Shown piece after piece: positions 53,022 to 61,077 of a stretch of DNA of 64,000 bases; position 1 is the stretch's first letter; every line of letters starts with the position of its first letter. The notes below the pieces were generated by a model. It had not been told where the DNA came from. It saw only the letters and a program-made list of their open reading frames with translations, and did not search any database. Origin of the DNA: Xanthomonas sp. DAR 80977 (GTDB taxonomy: Bacteria > Pseudomonadota > Gammaproteobacteria > Xanthomonadales > Xanthomonadaceae); NCBI RefSeq assembly GCF_041240605.1, contig NZ_CP162487.1, positions 4,409,001 through 4,473,000 of the forward strand, given 5' to 3'. A program made the position numbers and the translations under genes.

Positions 53022-53340
53022 GTTTTTGACTAAAAACGGCACGAACAGGGATGGAAGTCCCGGATTTACAACTAAATTGTTAATTTTTCGATAAATTTCA
53101 ATCAAAACAAGACATTCCGCCAAATTCCCGGCACGACACTTGCCATGTGTTGACATGGGAGCGCCGCGACATTTGCTGCCCTGCCAAGGGTTTGACGCGC
53201 AGCGGGCCGGGCCGTGGCGCGCGTTGGAGCCGCTCCCTAGGCCCGGTCGCCTGTGGCCGCGCACAAGCGCGATTGCGCAGATCGCGGCCGTTGCCGGGCG
53301 GCGGAAGGCGCGGGCCAGACAGCTGCTAGTCCTCTCCGCC

Positions 53341-53712
53341 GGGGGAGGGGCTGAGGTGCGGGTCCAGCGCGAAGCGTCTCGCGGAGTTTGGTTGCACGGG
53401 CTGCGCCCGGACCCTCATCCGCCCCTGCGGTGCACCTTCCCCCCAAAAGGTGGCCATGGTCCCAACGGGAGAAGGAACAGCCGCTAGCCCCTCTCCCATC
53501 GGGAGAGGGGTTGGGGTGAGGGTCCGGCGCGACGCGACTCGTGGAGATTGGGTGCACGGGGCTGCGCCCGGACCCTCATCCGCCCCTGCGGGGCAACTTC
53601 CCCCGAAAAGGGGGCCATGGTCCCGACGGGAGAAGGAACAGCCGCTAGCCCCTCTCCCGTCGGGAGAGGGGTTGGGGTGAGGGTCCGGCGCGAAGCGACT
53701 CGCGGAGTTGCG
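53341..53712. repeat. Tandem 160-bp repeat, about 2.3 copies
   Basis: Copies of a GGGAGAGGGGTTGGGGTGAG block begin at about 53341, 53501 and 53662. Each unit also carries a CCCTCTCCC/GGGAGAGGG hairpin and a CCGGACCCTCATCCGCCCC segment that is partly self-complementary with the GAGGGTCCGG of the next block. Together with 52816-53340 and 53713-53907 it forms a gene-free stretch of about 1.1 kb between the adhesin and purL. Confidence 0.85.
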
Positions 53713-53907
53713 CGCACCGATGCCGCTGCGGTTCCCGGCTCGGTTCGTCGCGACAGATGTCGCTCCCACAAGGGCCGGGATCAGGCGCCGGCTCGACGCG
53801 GCGCACAGGGCGCGCACCGCAGCGAACCTTGCGCCGGGTCGGCGCAAGGCGTGCTCGCTCGCATCATGCCGCCGCGCCCGCCAATGGCGGACGCGGCCGG
53901 CGGGCGC

Positions 53908-56900
53908 TCAGCCCACCCACACCCGCGCGTTGCGGAACATGCGCAGCCATGGCGAGGCATCCGCCCAGCCTTCGGGGTGCCAGCTGAGGTTGAGCGAGCG
54001 CGGGGTGCGCTCGGGATGCGGCATCAGGATCGTCACCCGGCCGTCGTCGCTGGTCAGGCCGGTGATGCCGTCGGGCGAGCCGTTCGGGTTCAGCGGATAG
54101 CGCGCGGCGACCTCGCCGTTGCCGTCGACGAAGCGCAGCGCCACGCGCGCGGCGGCCTGGTCCACGGCATTGTCGAACTCGGCACGGCCTTCGCCGTGCG
54201 CCACCGCCACCGGGATCCGCGAACCGGCCATGCCGCGCAGGAAGATCGACGGCGACTCCACCACTTCCAGCAGGCTGGTGCGCGCCTCGAACTGCTCGCT
54301 GCGGTTGCGCAGGAAGCGCGGCCAGTGCTCGGCGCCGGGGATGATGTCCTTGAGCTGGCTGAGCATCTGGCAGCCGTTGCACACGCCCAGCGCGAAGGTG
54401 TCCGGACGCGCGAAGAACGCCGCGAACGCATCGCGCAGCGCGGGCCGTTCCAGGATCGAGGTGGCCCAGCCGCGGCCGGCGCCGAGCACGTCGCCGTAGC
54501 TGAAGCCGCCGCAGGCGGCCAGGCCGACGAAGCCGGCCAGGTCCACGCGGCCGTCGATCAGGTCGCTCATGTGCACGTCGAAGGCGCGGAAGCCGGCGCG
54601 CTCGAACGCATTGGCCATCTCGATCTGGCCGTTGACGCCCTGCTCGCGCAGGATCGCCACCTTCGGCCGCTGGCCGCTGGCGACGAACGGCGCGGCCACG
54701 TCCTCGGCCGGGTCGAAGACCAGCTTCGGCTTCAGCCCCGGCGCGGCGAAATCGCGCGCCACCGCGCGTTCCTCGTCGGCGCTGTCGGGGTTGTCGCGCA
54801 GCTTCTGCATGGCGTGGCTGACCGACCACCACGCGTCGAACAGCTCCTCCCAGCGCCATTCGACCAGGGTCTTGCCGGCTAGGCCCACGCGCACCACCGC
54901 GGCGGTGCTGGGGCGGGCGATGCGCTGCGCGCACTCGGTCAGCGCATGCCGCTCGATCAGGTCGGCGAACGCGGCGCGGTCCTCGTTGGCAACCTGCACC
55001 ACCGCGCCCAGTTCCTCGTTGAACAGGCTGCGGAACGGATCGTCGCCCCAGGCGTCGAGGTTGATCTCCAGGCCCTGGCGCGAGGCGAACGCCATCTCGC
55101 ACAGGGTGGCGAAGGCGCCGCCGTCGCTGCGGTCGTGGTAGGCCAGCAGCAAGCCGGACGCGCGCGCATCGCGGATCAGTTCGAAGAACGCGCGCAGCCG
55201 CTGCGCATCGTCCAGGTCCGGCACCGCGCCGCCGAACGCCGGCAGGCCGCCCTCGGCATGCACCTGCGCCAGCACCGACCCGCCCAGGCGCTGCTTGCCG
55301 CCGCCCAGCCCGATCAGCCACAGCTCGCTCTCGGCCTCGCGCGCCAGCAACGGCGTCAGCTGGGTGCGCGCGTCGGCGACGGGCGCGAATGCGGAGACGA
55401 TGAGCGAGACGGGCGATACCGACTTGTGGGTGGTGGTGGCGCCGGGATTGGGGAGTGGGGATTCGGGATTGGCAAAAACACCCTCCGCTCCCGTTCCCGC
55501 GCTTTCGCCAATCCCGAATTTCGAATCCCGAATCCCGGCTACACCCCACTGCGCCTGCATCGACAGCGAATCCTTGCCGACCGGGATGCTCAGGTCCAGC
55601 TGCGGACACAGTTCCATGCCCACCGCCTTGACCGCGGCGTACAGCCGCGCGTCCTCGCCGGCGTGGTTGGCCGCGGCCATCCAGTTCGCCGACAGCTTGA
55701 CCTGGGCCAGCGCCTCGACCGGCGCCGCGCACAGGTTGGTGATCGCCTCGCCGACCGCCATGCGCGCGGCGGCGGCGGCATCGAGCAGCGCCAGCGGGGT
55801 GCGCTCGCCGATCGCCATCGCTTCGCCGGCATGGGTATCGAACCCGGCCAGGGTGATCGCGCAATCGGCCAGCGGCAGCTGCCACGGGCCGATCATCTGC
55901 TCGCGCGCGGTCAGCCCGCCGACGCTGCGGTCGCCGATGGTGACCAGGAAGCTCTTCGCCGCCACCGCCGGATGCGCCAGTACGCGCAGCCCGGCCTGGC
56001 GCAGGTCCAGCGTGTCGGTGTCCAGCTCCGGCCAGCGCGGTGCCGGCGGCTGCCGCGCGTCGCGGTGCATCTTCGGCGGCTTGCCGAAGAGCACGTCCAT
56101 GGGCAGGTCGATGGGGTGCCGGGATTGGGGATTGGGGATTGGGGATTCGGCAACAGCGGGCGCGGCCGGCTTTTCACCATTCCCGATTCCCGATTCCCCA
56201 TTCCCGCCGCCGAGGACACCGTAACCCACGACGAGCCTTTCCTCGGCGGTCGCCACACCGACGGCGGCGAACGGGCAGCGCTCGCGCTCGCAGATCGCGG
56301 CGAATTCGGCCAGGCGCGCCTGCGGCACGCCGAGCACGTAACGCTCCTGCGATTCGTTGCACCACAGCTGCATCGGCGACAGCGACGGGTCGTCGCTGGG
56401 CACGCGGTCCAGGTCGATGATGCCGCCCACGCCCGAGTCGTGCAGCAGTTCGGGAATGGCGTTGGACAGGCCGCCGGCGCCGACGTCGTGGAACCAGCGG
56501 ATCGGGTTGTCCGCGCCCAGCGCCACGCAGCGGTCGATGACCTCCTGCACGCGCCGCTCCATCTCCGGGTTGTCGCGCTGCACGCTGGCGAAATCCAGGT
56601 CCTCGGCGCTGTCGCCGGAGGCCACCGAACTGGCCGCGCCGCCGCCCAGGCCGATCAGCATCGCCGGGCCGCCGAGCACGATCACCGCGTCGCCCGGCTG
56701 CAGCCGGATCTTCTCGACCTGGATGCGGTCGATCGCGCCGAGGCCGCCGGCGAGCATGATCGGCTTGTCGTAGGCGCGGGTCAGGTCCTGCGTCTCGGGC
56801 AGCTCGAAGCTGCGGAAATAGCCGAGCAGGTTGGGCCGGCCGAATTCGTTGTTGAACGCGGCGCCGCCGAGCGGCGCCTCGAGCATGATCTCCAGCGCCG

Positions 56901-57960
56901 GGGCCATGCGCGGGTTCAACGGGCGCTCGCCTTCCCACGGCTGCGGCAGCGTCGGGATGCGCAGGTGGGAGACGCTGAAGCCGGTCAGGCCGGCCTTGGG
57001 CTTGCCGCCGCGGCCGGTGGCGCCCTCGTCGCGGATCTCGCCGCCGGCGCCGGTGGAGGCGCCCGGGAACGGCGCGATCGCGGTCGGATGGTTGTGGGTC
57101 TCGACCTTGATGCAGAACGCCGACGGCGTCACCGCCTCGCTGCGGTACTCGCCGCTGGCCGGGTCCGGGCGGTAGCGCGCGGCCGGGTGCCCTTCCACCA
57201 CCGCCGCATTGTCGCTGTACGCGCTGAGCGTGTGCTGCGGGGTCTGCTGGTGGGTGTGCTTGATCATGCGGAACAGCGAGCGGTCCTGCTCCTTGCCGTC
57301 GATGCTCCAGCTGGCGTTGAAGATCTTGTGCCGGCAGTGCTCGGAGTTGGCCTGCGCGAACATCATCAGCTCGACGTCGGCCGGATCGCGGCCGAGTTCG
57401 CCGAAGCGCTGGCGCAGGTAGTCGATCTCGTCCTGGGCCAGGGCCAGGCCCAGCCGCGCGTTGGCCGCGTCCAGCTGGTCCAGCGCGATGCGCTCCACGT
57501 CGCCGCGTGCCGGCGCCTGGAACAGCGCCTGCGCCTGTTCCGCGCTGTCCAGCAGCGACTGGGTCATCGGGTCGTGCAGCAGCTTGGCCAGCGCGGCCTG
57601 CTGGATGGCGTCCTCCGGCCAGCCGGCCAGGTCCAGGCGGGTGCCGCGCTCCACGCGGCGGATCGCCAGGCCGGCGCCGCGCACCAGTTCGGTGGCCTTG
57701 CTCGACCACGGCGAGCGCGTGCCCAGCCGCGGCACCACGTAGCGCGAGCGGGTGCCCGCCTCGGCGGCGGCCGGCGCGTCCTGCGCCTGCAGGATGCGCT
57801 GCGCGGCGGCGGTATCCACCGCGCTGTCGGCGTTGCTGTCGATGAAGTAGACATGCCAGGCGCCGGCGATGCGCAGACCGGGAACGACGGATTGCAGGCG
57901 GGTTTCGAGCCGAGCGCGGCGGAACGGCGAAAGGGCGGAAGCGCCCTCGAGGACGATCAT
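53908..57960 (-). CDS. purL: Phosphoribosylformylglycinamidine synthase, single-chain, with two repeat-derived inserts
   Basis: Converts FGAR to FGAM using glutamine and ATP in purine synthesis. The ATG at 57960 gives 1350 residues; the longer upstream frame is not family-like. The three expected parts are present: PurS-like N-terminus, two synthetase halves (ANSEHCRHKIFNASW, LVTIGDRSVGGLTAREQMIGPWQ, LAYHDRSDGGAFATL) and a C-terminal glutaminase with VCNGCQM (nucleophile near Cys1194). E. coli PurL has 1295 residues. The excess here lies mainly in two loops that the family lacks, residues about 585-614 and 808-840, each encoded by a heptamer hairpin element. No neighbour belongs to purine synthesis. 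No good ribosome-binding site is visible. Confidence 0.97.
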   Translation of the reverse strand: MIVLEGASALSPFRRARLETRLQSVVPGLRIAGAWHVYFIDSNADSAVDTAAAQRILQAQDAPAAAEAGTRSRYVVPRLGTRSPWSSKATELVRGAGLAIRRVERGTRLDLAGWPEDAIQQAALAKLLHDPMTQSLLDSAEQAQALFQAPARGDVERIALDQLDAANARLGLALAQDEIDYLRQRFGELGRDPADVELMMFAQANSEHCRHKIFNASWSIDGKEQDRSLFRMIKHTHQQTPQHTLSAYSDNAAVVEGHPAARYRPDPASGEYRSEAVTPSAFCIKVETHNHPTAIAPFPGASTGAGGEIRDEGATGRGGKPKAGLTGFSVSHLRIPTLPQPWEGERPLNPRMAPALEIMLEAPLGGAAFNNEFGRPNLLGYFRSFELPETQDLTRAYDKPIMLAGGLGAIDRIQVEKIRLQPGDAVIVLGGPAMLIGLGGGAASSVASGDSAEDLDFASVQRDNPEMERRVQEVIDRCVALGADNPIRWFHDVGAGGLSNAIPELLHDSGVGGIIDLDRVPSDDPSLSPMQLWCNESQERYVLGVPQARLAEFAAICERERCPFAAVGVATAEERLVVGYGVLGGGNGESGIGNGEKPAAPAVAESPIPNPQSRHPIDLPMDVLFGKPPKMHRDARQPPAPRWPELDTDTLDLRQAGLRVLAHPAVAAKSFLVTIGDRSVGGLTAREQMIGPWQLPLADCAITLAGFDTHAGEAMAIGERTPLALLDAAAAARMAVGEAITNLCAAPVEALAQVKLSANWMAAANHAGEDARLYAAVKAVGMELCPQLDLSIPVGKDSLSMQAQWGVAGIRDSKFGIGESAGTGAEGVFANPESPLPNPGATTTHKSVSPVSLIVSAFAPVADARTQLTPLLAREAESELWLIGLGGGKQRLGGSVLAQVHAEGGLPAFGGAVPDLDDAQRLRAFFELIRDARASGLLLAYHDRSDGGAFATLCEMAFASRQGLEINLDAWGDDPFRSLFNEELGAVVQVANEDRAAFADLIERHALTECAQRIARPSTAAVVRVGLAGKTLVEWRWEELFDAWWSVSHAMQKLRDNPDSADEERAVARDFAAPGLKPKLVFDPAEDVAAPFVASGQRPKVAILREQGVNGQIEMANAFERAGFRAFDVHMSDLIDGRVDLAGFVGLAACGGFSYGDVLGAGRGWATSILERPALRDAFAAFFARPDTFALGVCNGCQMLSQLKDIIPGAEHWPRFLRNRSEQFEARTSLLEVVESPSIFLRGMAGSRIPVAVAHGEGRAEFDNAVDQAAARVALRFVDGNGEVAARYPLNPNGSPDGITGLTSDDGRVTILMPHPERTPRSLNLSWHPEGWADASPWLRMFRNARVWVG
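55441..55539. repeat. Heptamer hairpin inserted in purL, residues 808-840
   Basis: Two 33-base arms (55441-55473 and 55507-55539) built from GGGATT-type heptamers are inverse complements at about 28 of 33 positions, around a 33-base loop. The element is 99 bases long and starts on a codon boundary, so it adds 33 residues in frame (AGIRDSKFGIGES at its start, ESPLPNPG at its end). It falls where other PurL proteins have a short loop after SMQAQW. Confidence 0.9.
56118..56211. repeat. Heptamer hairpin inserted in purL, residues about 585-614
   Basis: The left arm (56118-56151) holds four heptamers GGGATTG/C between GCC and GGC; the right arm (about 56177-56208) is its partial inverse complement (CCATTCCCGATTCCCG). 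In the protein it encodes NGESGIGNGE and ESPIPNPQSR, peptides that directly reflect the repeat, placed just before HPIDLPMDVLFGK. Confidence 0.85.
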
Positions 57961-58007
57961 GTCCGGGGAACCGTGTGAGGAAACGGGCCGGCTATTGTAG
58001 CTGGAGA

Positions 58008-58305
58008 GCCGGGATTGGGGATGGTCAGCCTGCGGCTGCCGAAGAGCGAGCGGGATTGGGGATTCGGAAAAGCCGGCTCCCGCGCCGGCATCGAATAGCC
58101 CCCTCCGCAACCGTCTCAGGGCGCATGCGGGGGCGGCCAGGCGGGTCCACCGCCTTGTCTAGGCTCGCCGCACGCAGCGCCGATCAGGCCATCCGGGCCG
58201 GATGAAGGCGAACGAAGCCGCGCAACTCAGGCAGACGGTTACAGCGCCGCTCAGGAAGACCGGGGCACCGCCCTGCGAATCCCCAATCCCGAATGCCCAA
58301 TCCCA
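58008..58305. repeat. Heptamer repeats in the purL-dsbC gap
   Basis: GCCGGGATTGGGG at 58008-58020 is followed by a 40-base segment (58018-58057) that recurs exactly at 60271-60310, then GGGATTGGGGATTC (58052-58065). An inverse arm (AATCCCCAATCCC-type) lies at about 58276-58304, next to the dsbC stop. The 352-base gap 57961-58312 contains no credible gene. Confidence 0.85.
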
Positions 58306-58312
58306 GCCGCTA

Positions 58313-59119
58313 TCAGCGGCTCCCGCCCGCCTTCGCCGTCTCCGCCGCGCGCTTGTCCAGCGCCTCTCGCAGCTGCGCTGGCGGCAGGTAGCCGCCGAGC
58401 TGGGTGCCGTCCGGGGCGAAGATCGCCGGGGTGCCGTTGACGCCCAGGCGCTGGCCCAGGTTGTACTGCATGGTCACCGGGTTCTTGCAACTGGCCGCGC
58501 CCGGCACCTTGCCGCTGGCCTTGGCGTCGGTCAGCGCCTTCTTCTTGTCGGCCGCGCACCACACCGCGACCATGTCCTTGTAGTCCTGGCTGCCCAGGCC
58601 CATGCGCGGGAACGCCAGGTACTCCACCGCGATGCCCTGCTTGTTGAGCTCGGCGATCTCGCTGTGCAGCTTGCGGCAGTAGCCGCATTCGATGTCGGTG
58701 AACACGCTGATGGTGTACTTCGGGTTGGCCGGGGCGAACACGATGCGCTCGGTGCGCGGCGCCGACTCCAGCAGCTTGCGGCGGTAGCTCAGCAGGCCCT
58801 CGCTGGAGGCGAACTGCTTCTCCTGGATGTCGAACGGCTGCGCCTGGAACAGGTAGCGGCCGTCGTCGGACACGTACAGCACCTGCCCGCCGACCACCAC
58901 TTCGCGGAAGCCCGGGAACGGCGCGGTGCCGATGTAGTCGGGCTTGAAGTTCGGGTCCAGCTGCAGCAGCGCCGCACGCACGCGCTGCTCGCCCGGGGCG
59001 CCGGCGGGCGCGGCGGCCGGCTTGGCCGGGGCGGCGGTGGCGGCGGTGGGCGAGGCCGGCTGCGCGCAGGCGGAAAGGGAGGTGGCGCCCAGCAGCGCGC
59101 AAAGAGCTAAACGGAGCAT
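58313..59119 (-). CDS. dsbC: Thiol:disulfide interchange protein DsbC-like, putative lipoprotein
   Basis: Periplasmic disulfide-bond isomerase, 268 residues. The active site CGYC is at 145-148 within a thioredoxin fold (ISVFTDIECGYCRKLH), with the cis-Pro loop NGTPAIF later and a second Cys pair (WCAADKK and SCKNP). The N-terminal dimerisation domain spans about 44-110. Unusually, the leader LSLSAC-like segment (LSAC, Cys18) is a lipobox, followed by an Ala/Pro-rich linker, so the protein may be membrane-anchored. It may fold disulfide-containing type II substrates such as the S8 protease. It precedes xerD on the genome as in many gamma-proteobacteria (xerD-dsbC). Confidence 0.94.
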   Translation of the reverse strand: MLRLALCALLGATSLSACAQPASPTAATAAPAKPAAAPAGAPGEQRVRAALLQLDPNFKPDYIGTAPFPGFREVVVGGQVLYVSDDGRYLFQAQPFDIQEKQFASSEGLLSYRRKLLESAPRTERIVFAPANPKYTISVFTDIECGYCRKLHSEIAELNKQGIAVEYLAFPRMGLGSQDYKDMVAVWCAADKKKALTDAKASGKVPGAASCKNPVTMQYNLGQRLGVNGTPAIFAPDGTQLGGYLPPAQLREALDKRAAETAKAGGSR

Positions 59120-59233
59120 TGGCTATCCATGAGGGCTGCGAATCGGGCTGGATTGTCGCATACCCCCCGGTCCGCTCCATGTAGACAGGCTGAGCGGGCC
59201 GCGGCCCGGCCCGCGCCACCCGGGCACGGCCGC

Positions 59234-60208
59234 TCAGCCGCGCGGATGGTGCTTGCTGTGCAGCTTCTGCAGGTGCTCGCGCGCGACCAGGGTGTAGATC
59301 TGGGTGGTGGACAGCGAGCTGTGCCCGAGCAGCATCTGCAGCGCGCGCAGGTCGGCGCCGCGGTTGAGCAGGTGGGTGGCGAAGCTGTGGCGCAGGCCGT
59401 GCGGGCTGACCGAGGCCGGGTCGATGCCGGCCAGCGCCGCGTAGCGCTTGACCAGGCTCCAGAACTGCTGCCGGCTCAGCGGGCGCCGCGCCGCATCGAT
59501 GAACATCGGCACGATGCCGTCGCTGGCCGGCACCGCCTGCCCGGCCGCCAGCGCCGGCCGCGCCGTGTCCAGGTAGCGCTGCAGCCAGTGCTGCGATTCC
59601 TCGCCCAGCGGCACCAGGCGCTCCTTGCTGCCCTTGCCGGTGACGCGCAGCACGCCCTGGCGCAGGTTCACCGCGTTCGCCGGCAGGTTGACCAGCTCGC
59701 TGACGCGCAGCCCGGCCGCGTACATCAGTTCGAGCATGGCGCGGTCGCGCAGGCCGGCCGGGACGGTGTCGTCCGGCGTCGCCAGCAGCGCGTCGATCTG
59801 GCTCTCGGCCAGGGCCTTGGGCAGGGAGCGCGGCAGCTTGGGCGGGTCCAGCAGCGCGGTCGGATCGTCGCCGCGCTCGCCGCGGCGCAGGCGCAAGGCG
59901 AAGAACGCGCGCAGCGACGACAGCCAGCGCGCGTTGCTGCGCTGCGAGTAGCCCATGCGCGCACGCCAGGCCAGGTAGTCGAACAAGGCCTGGCGATCGG
60001 CCCCGGGCAGGCCGCCGCCGGCGCCGTCGCGCCAGCGCGCGAAGCCCTCCAGGTCGCGCCGGTAGCTGTCCAGGCTCTGCCGCGCCAGGCCCTGCTCGGC
60101 CCAGGCCGTGTCCAGGAACTGCTGGATCGCGGCGGCATCGGTATCGCGCAGCGGGGCCAGGTGCTGCGCCTGCTGGCGGCGTTCGGCGGGGGTGCGGAGT
60201 TCGGGCAT
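59234..60208 (-). CDS. xerD: Site-specific tyrosine recombinase XerD
   Basis: Resolves chromosome dimers at dif with XerC under FtsK control. The 324-residue protein has the SAM-like core-binding domain (about 23-110) and a catalytic domain with Arg168 (GLRVSEL), Lys192 (GKGSK), His270 and Arg273 (HGLRHSF), His296 (LGHSS) and the nucleophile Tyr305 (TQIYT). It is slightly longer than the usual 298 because of about 20 extra N-terminal residues. Seven heptamer repeats lie just upstream (60222-60270), and the ATG at 60208 has no clear Shine-Dalgarno sequence. It is upstream of dsbC in the same direction. Confidence 0.96.
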   Translation of the reverse strand: MPELRTPAERRQQAQHLAPLRDTDAAAIQQFLDTAWAEQGLARQSLDSYRRDLEGFARWRDGAGGGLPGADRQALFDYLAWRARMGYSQRSNARWLSSLRAFFALRLRRGERGDDPTALLDPPKLPRSLPKALAESQIDALLATPDDTVPAGLRDRAMLELMYAAGLRVSELVNLPANAVNLRQGVLRVTGKGSKERLVPLGEESQHWLQRYLDTARPALAAGQAVPASDGIVPMFIDAARRPLSRQQFWSLVKRYAALAGIDPASVSPHGLRHSFATHLLNRGADLRALQMLLGHSSLSTTQIYTLVAREHLQKLHSKHHPRG

Positions 60209-60221
60209 GGAGGCAGCTTAT

Positions 60222-60310
60222 GGGATTCGGGATTCGGGATTCGGGATTCGGGATTTGGGATTTGGGATTTGGGATGGTCAGCCTGCGGCTGCCGAAGAGC
60301 GAGCGGGATT
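60222..60310. repeat. Seven heptamers upstream of xerD plus a 40-bp dispersed segment
   Basis: GGGATTC occurs four times (60222-60249) and GGGATTT three times (60250-60270), without interruption. Then comes a 40-base segment (60271-60310, ATGGTCAGCCTGCGGCTGCC near its start) identical to 58018-58057. It occupies the promoter region of xerD between divergent genes. The remaining part up to 60403 shows no other feature. Confidence 0.9.
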
Positions 60311-60403
60311 CGGGGAAACACCTAGCGCCGACGCTGGGTGGCGCCTGCGCCGCCCCGGCGGCAGCCGGTGACGCGCCGGTGGCGCTGCCGCTAAGCTGTG
60401 GCG

Positions 60404-60880
60404 ATGACCGCTTCGCCCACCGCCGTCGCTTTCCGTCCGCGCGCGCTGCTGCCGTGGCGGCTGCTGGCGCTGTTCTACGACGCCTGGCCGGTGCTGGCGC
60501 TGTGGTTCGCGATCTCGGCGCTGTTCACCCTGGGCTATACGCTCGAAGGCCATGCGCCGCGCGAGAACATCGCTCCGTTCAGCGCGCTGCAGTGGCTGTT
60601 GTGGCTGTGCTGCTGGATCGCGGCCGGCCTGTACGCCACGCTGAGCTGGCGCCGCGGCGGCCAGACCCTGGGCATGCGCCCGTGGCGGCTGCGCCTGCAC
60701 GGCGCCGACGGCGGCACGCCGGGCTGGGGCGCGCTGTGGCGGCGCTACCTGGTCGGCACGCTGTCGCTGCTGCTGGGCGGCCTGGGGTTCTGGTGGGCGC
60801 TGCTGGATCGCGAACGGCTGACCTGGCACGACCGCGCCAGCGGCACGCGGCTGGTTCGACTTCCGAAGCAAAAGCCCTGA
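60404..60880 (+). CDS. RDD-family membrane protein
   Basis: A 158-residue inner-membrane protein of the RDD family, whose members have a conserved Arg and two Asp and are of mostly unknown function; some act as Na+/H+ antiporters. Visible parts: PWRLLALFYDAWPVLALW (first helix, with the Asp), WLLWLCCWIAAGLYATLSW (second), RRGGQTLGMRPWRLRL (the family's basic loop) and GTLSLLLGGLGFWWALLDRERLTWHDRASGT (third helix and last motif). The ATG at 60404 is preferred over a GTG at 60398. It is transcribed away from xerD. The 21-base segment coding for HDRASG recurs exactly at 60943-60963. Confidence 0.9.
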   Translation: MTASPTAVAFRPRALLPWRLLALFYDAWPVLALWFAISALFTLGYTLEGHAPRENIAPFSALQWLLWLCCWIAAGLYATLSWRRGGQTLGMRPWRLRLHGADGGTPGWGALWRRYLVGTLSLLLGGLGFWWALLDRERLTWHDRASGTRLVRLPKQKP

Positions 60881-60942
60881 CTGCACTGCATGGGCGCGCG
60901 GCGGCGCGGCGAACACCACTGGCGCTTCAAGGGCTGCGACGC

Positions 60943-60963
60943 GGCACGACCGCGCCAGCGGCA
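60943..60963 (+). repeat. 21-base duplicate of the RDD gene's 3' end
   Basis: Bases 60943-60963 repeat 60825-60845 exactly (GGCACGACCGCGCCAGCGGC and one more base), a part of the RDD coding sequence about 118 bases upstream. The gap 60881-61077 also holds two similar degenerate copies of a GGCGAACACCACTGGCGCTTCAAG-like stretch. It looks like decayed local duplication; no gene is visible there. Confidence 0.6.
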
Positions 60964-61077
60964 TTCACCTGATACGCCACCCAACCCGACCGCTCCGGCG
61001 CTGGGCCGCGCGGCAAAGAACACTATCGCTTCAAGACTGGCGCGGGGCGCCGACGCGTACAGCAGCAGCGACTGCCA

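Noticed and set aside
53341..53712. CRISPR array
   Set aside because: Unit length of about 160 bases with no short repeat-spacer pattern and no cas genes.
57961..58110. A 50-residue N-terminal extension of PurL
   Set aside because: It is the translation of heptamer repeats and linker sequence; the family-typical start MIVLEG lies at 57960.
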